From Isoetes taiwanensis (taxonomy: Eukaryota > Streptophyta > Lycopodiopsida > Isoetales > Isoetaceae), in assembly GCA_021234155.1 (NCBI GenBank), contig JAJEKV010000096.1, positions 1,870,010 through 1,934,009 on the forward strand: a stretch of 64,000 bases of DNA. Reading direction: 5' to 3'. A program made the position numbers and the translations under genes. Positions 61,534 to 64,000 of this stretch are shown piece by piece. The notes under the pieces are model-generated. The model made no database searches, had not been told where the DNA came from, and saw only the letters and a program-made list of their open reading frames with translations. Every line of letters begins with the position of its first letter. The first letter of the stretch is position 1.

Positions 61534-62024
61534 CTATCAAACGAAATAAATATTAGATAATCTCTTATGCAGCCAGAAATGTAAGTGAAAGTCAGAATCT
61601 AGCAAGAGGACTAGAACTTGACTGTGTTGGAAGCATCATCCATGAAATCATCGGAAAATTCAAAGATTTGGGCAGGAAAGAAGCATCACATTGACCATTT
61701 TAGGCAGCCCAAATCAGACAAAAATTATTACAGCTACTGACATAACACAAGTAAACATGCATACGGACTGTAAAACCCGAGATAGCTACTCCGGTCAATC
61801 CTGCAAGCTATCATTAGTCATTTCATATCATACTGCACTGGTATCAGCACTGGTATCAAGAGAAAAAAGGTTCAAAACAGAACCACAAAGAATTTCAACT
61901 TACAAACATATAGACTTTCATAAGGATTTCTATTATCTGTCGGTAGCAATTCCACGGACTAACTCAGCAGAACTACAGGTCCTCATAATGCATAAAGTAA
62001 CAAACTAAAGGTAGTAAGGCTCAC
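61534..62024 (-). other. PWWP gene intron 1
   Basis: Donor GCGT|GTGAGC at 62,025/62,024 and acceptor GATAG|GG at 61,534/61,533, 491 bp. The split codon GT|G restores Val in ASVDWYN, the sequence expected for the family, which fixes both sites. Confidence 0.88.
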
Positions 62025-62236
62025 ACGCTGGCATCTTCTCTACCAAGAAGCTTGACTGGGGTTCCAGAACGTGGAGATAACAGATGGGACGCTCCAAGCT
62101 CGGTTTTACAAATAATCCGTCCAGGCCACCATGACCCATTCCTTCGCCGCACCCATACTACGGTTCCAGGAACCGGCTTGACACTTGTCCATGGACTGTC
62201 TTCAGACAGCTTATCCTCGTCTGGCTGCATAATCAT
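62025..62236 (-). CDS. PWWP-domain protein, exon 1 (PWWP module)
   Basis: The first ATG after an in-frame TGA gives MIMQPDEDK; a second ATG lies two codons on. The PWWP core is GTVVWVRRRNGSWWPGRI (residues 24–41), where SWWPG replaces the canonical PWWP tetrapeptide. LLSPRSGTPVKLLGREDASV follows and continues into exon 2. PWWP modules use an aromatic cage to bind methylated histone lysine, with basic residues touching DNA; the Trp residues and Arg cluster are present. The exon is 212 nt, ends in phase 2 and joins exon 2 exactly in frame. Coding direction is minus, away from the window's right edge. Confidence in the family is high. The exact target of the reader is unknown. Confidence 0.9.
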
Positions 62237-62900
62237 AACCAAATGCCTTCACTTTGCCACTGTGTAAGCAAATGGCCGGATTTTTATATCCATCAGTTCG
62301 ACTTCATCCTCTCACGAACTTGGTCGACATAGAAAATGCCATTAAACTGTTCTTGCCTATCAGACCATCCTTAATTCCGACAAATCCCGACAACTAGAAA
62401 CTTCGATTCTGGCATGAGATGAAGCATAAAATGATAGGCTTTGAGAAGAAGAATCAGCCAGTGATGCACATTAGGGCATACCTCGACGATGGGCTCTTCG
62501 AACAACTGCAACAGAACCGATGACCTAAAATGTGAATCAAGAGCCGGAAAACGCATCACCACAAAACGATGGCTCCCGGGGCTATACTTCGGAAACACTG
62601 GGTATCCTAGAATAAGCGCCGGAGCTGGGAAACATGCGAGCTCCCGAGAGGGAAGCAAGTGAATGGGCAAGTTGGGATCCCTGCTTTCCTAACCCTAAAA
62701 CGGGTCGAAGGTGGTTTGTTCTGCCGTCCTTGCTCGCCTTCTCTACCATAGCTCCGTCGACTTGTGGATAGTAAAAACCTGCTTTCACACTGCACCCTAA
62801 ACTGGTTCGCTGCCCCTGTATAACACCAACGGCCTCGATAATGCGGCGGCTTATAAGGCAGCCAATCGTAGCTGTACGTTGCACGAATCTACTTTGACCC
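62237..62900 (-). promoter_or_regulatory. PWWP gene 5' UTR and likely core promoter
   Basis: Upstream of the start codon the sequence becomes more GC- and CpG-rich than the rest of the window (about 62,560–62,900). On the minus strand CTTATAAG near 62,850–62,857 could serve as a TATA element, preceded by an inverted CCAAT box at about 62,861–62,866. Small upstream frames exist between 62,370 and 62,884 and could be uORFs or chance. The start of transcription is not visible. Confidence 0.35.
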
Positions 62901-64000
62901 TCGCAAGTGTCGTCAAGAGCCTAGATCAGAGAAGTCTTTACGTGGTTTCATCCTAACCGTACGCGTACCCCAAGCCATCACCATGGCTGTTTGCTTTGTG
63001 TTGTTTTTTGCAATTTTGAAATACAATACCAATGTCTATAGCCTTGCAACAATAATCAATAATTGTTCAAAAACAATGCCTTCACATCAGACTATCAAAT
63101 AATGTAGGCACTGCTCTAAACAACGACTGCCTCGTGTAAATGAATGAAATTCAATGTCAATTACATCAAATGCAGCTCTGGCTCTGCATACCTTAGAACG
63201 TTCCACCTCTAGTAAGTGTGTATGACATAACTAACATATCTCTGGGCATATTAAACAACTCAAAACCTTAAATTGTCAATGGGACATACTCTGTCCACAT
63301 GTTGTCCTAGTTTCCATAAAGTCAAAAAGTTGTGCCCTTCTCTTATTGCATCCAAGATGTTAAAAGGTGCAAATCAATCCAGGTAGCAGCACGAAGTGAA
63401 ATTATCTACAACTACTCACTACATCCAGTGGAAATAGATAGCAATAAACCTTTATAGACAAACCAGCTATTCATATTGTTACAAAGATATGGTTTTGTAT
63501 GACATAGCAAGTAATTATTAAAACAACAACAATCACTCTATTGTTCTTTTGGTATGACATTCTTACAAACAAGCAATTTATGAGAACAATAAAGTAATTC
63601 TTCTTGCTATGACAAATCTCCCACCATAGAACGAAAACGCAACTAGGTGTGCATCTTCTCTTATATAAACTACCAAAGAGTTGTTTTTCGTATTGGATTG
63701 CATGTGGCTTTCATTAATGCAAAATAGTTTTTAACTCGAGACATTAACTATTTCATGCCCGATTGAGGCCCTTTTTCCATGACACTAATATCTTATATTT
63801 TAGAAGATATCATTGGGCCAAATAAGCAAATAAGATATGTTGGTTTTTCCACCGCAACTTATAAGACATGTCTTATAAGCATTCCGTACAAATGTGGAGT
63901 CTTATTTTCTAGCCGAGCCAGCCACAAAATAAGGCGTTCAAATCTGTATATCAATCAGGAGGGTTTCTTAAGCTGAAATTTAGGGTCCTAAAAAGGGGAA
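62901..64000. other. Upstream intergenic region
   Basis: AT-rich, no gene recognised. The frame at 63,779–63,976 (65 codons) has no motif. It contains the 22-bp palindrome listed separately. Confidence 0.6.
63858..63879. repeat. Perfect 22-bp palindrome
   Basis: The half-site CTTATAAGACA is followed directly by its reverse complement, with no spacer. The half-site is itself a near-palindrome (CTTATAAG). It lies about 1.6 kb upstream of the PWWP start codon. Confidence 0.9.

Noticed and set aside
59861-61560. Plus-strand and alternate-frame ORFs over the PWWP exons
   Set aside because: They are shadows of the 540-codon minus-strand frame, which has the conserved family motifs.
62582-62884. 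100-codon minus-strand frame upstream of the PWWP start
   Set aside because: It overlaps other frames in the GC-richer 5' region, has no motif and is separated from the gene by stops. At most it is a uORF.
1-64000. tRNA or rRNA genes
   Set aside because: I found no stretch with a convincing B box (GGTTCRANYCC) plus cloverleaf and no rRNA core sequence. A covariance-model scan was not possible.

Overview
The window looks like nuclear DNA of a land plant. Four things support this: a split gene with GT–AG introns for a plant PWWP-domain protein; decayed PLS-type pentatricopeptide (PPR) genes; a receptor-like kinase fragment with an alkaline/neutral invertase fragment nearby; and L1-type LINE remnants with poly(A) ends. 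The number of PPR fragments would suit a fern or another seed-free lineage, but nothing here proves that. There are no bacterial operons.

Layout. Positions 1–14,765 are a head-to-tail array of about 17 copies of a unit of about 830–890 bp, with one MITE-like insertion near 6.46–6.94 kb. Positions 14,766–22,040 are the left arm of a large inverted duplication whose right arm is 44,690–51,780. Both arms hold the same truncated LINE with the same target-site duplication, the same zinc-finger remnant of a LINE reverse transcriptase, a decayed diverged copy of the array unit, a small minisatellite, an unrecognised protein-coding relic and an array of alternating palindromes. About 22.6 kb separates the arms. 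That spacer holds a GC-richer coding-like block (23.6–25.2 kb), a decayed LINE with a poly(A) end (27.1–28.9 kb), a same-strand cluster of kinase, PPR and invertase gene fragments (29.9–32.7 kb), further PPR relics, and reversed copies of the array unit (39.2–39.7 and 42.4–44.65 kb). One complete reversed unit (51,797–52,645) follows the right arm.

From 52.65 to 59.3 kb I see decayed sequence with one more PPR relic. The only gene that looks functional is the minus-strand PWWP gene (about 62.9 to 59.4 kb). Exon 1 (62,236–62,025) and exon 2 (61,533–59,897) join in phase through a conserved family motif. The 3' end of the gene is less certain.

The genes do not form a pathway. The window is best read as one chromatin-reader gene beside a repeat-rich block built by tandem amplification, inverted duplication, LINE insertion and accumulation of gene fragments. 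Copies of the same repeat differ by many small indels that cluster at CCTGG/CGG-like sites, while the PWWP exons are clean. Some frameshifts in the repeat block may therefore be sequencing errors rather than biology.
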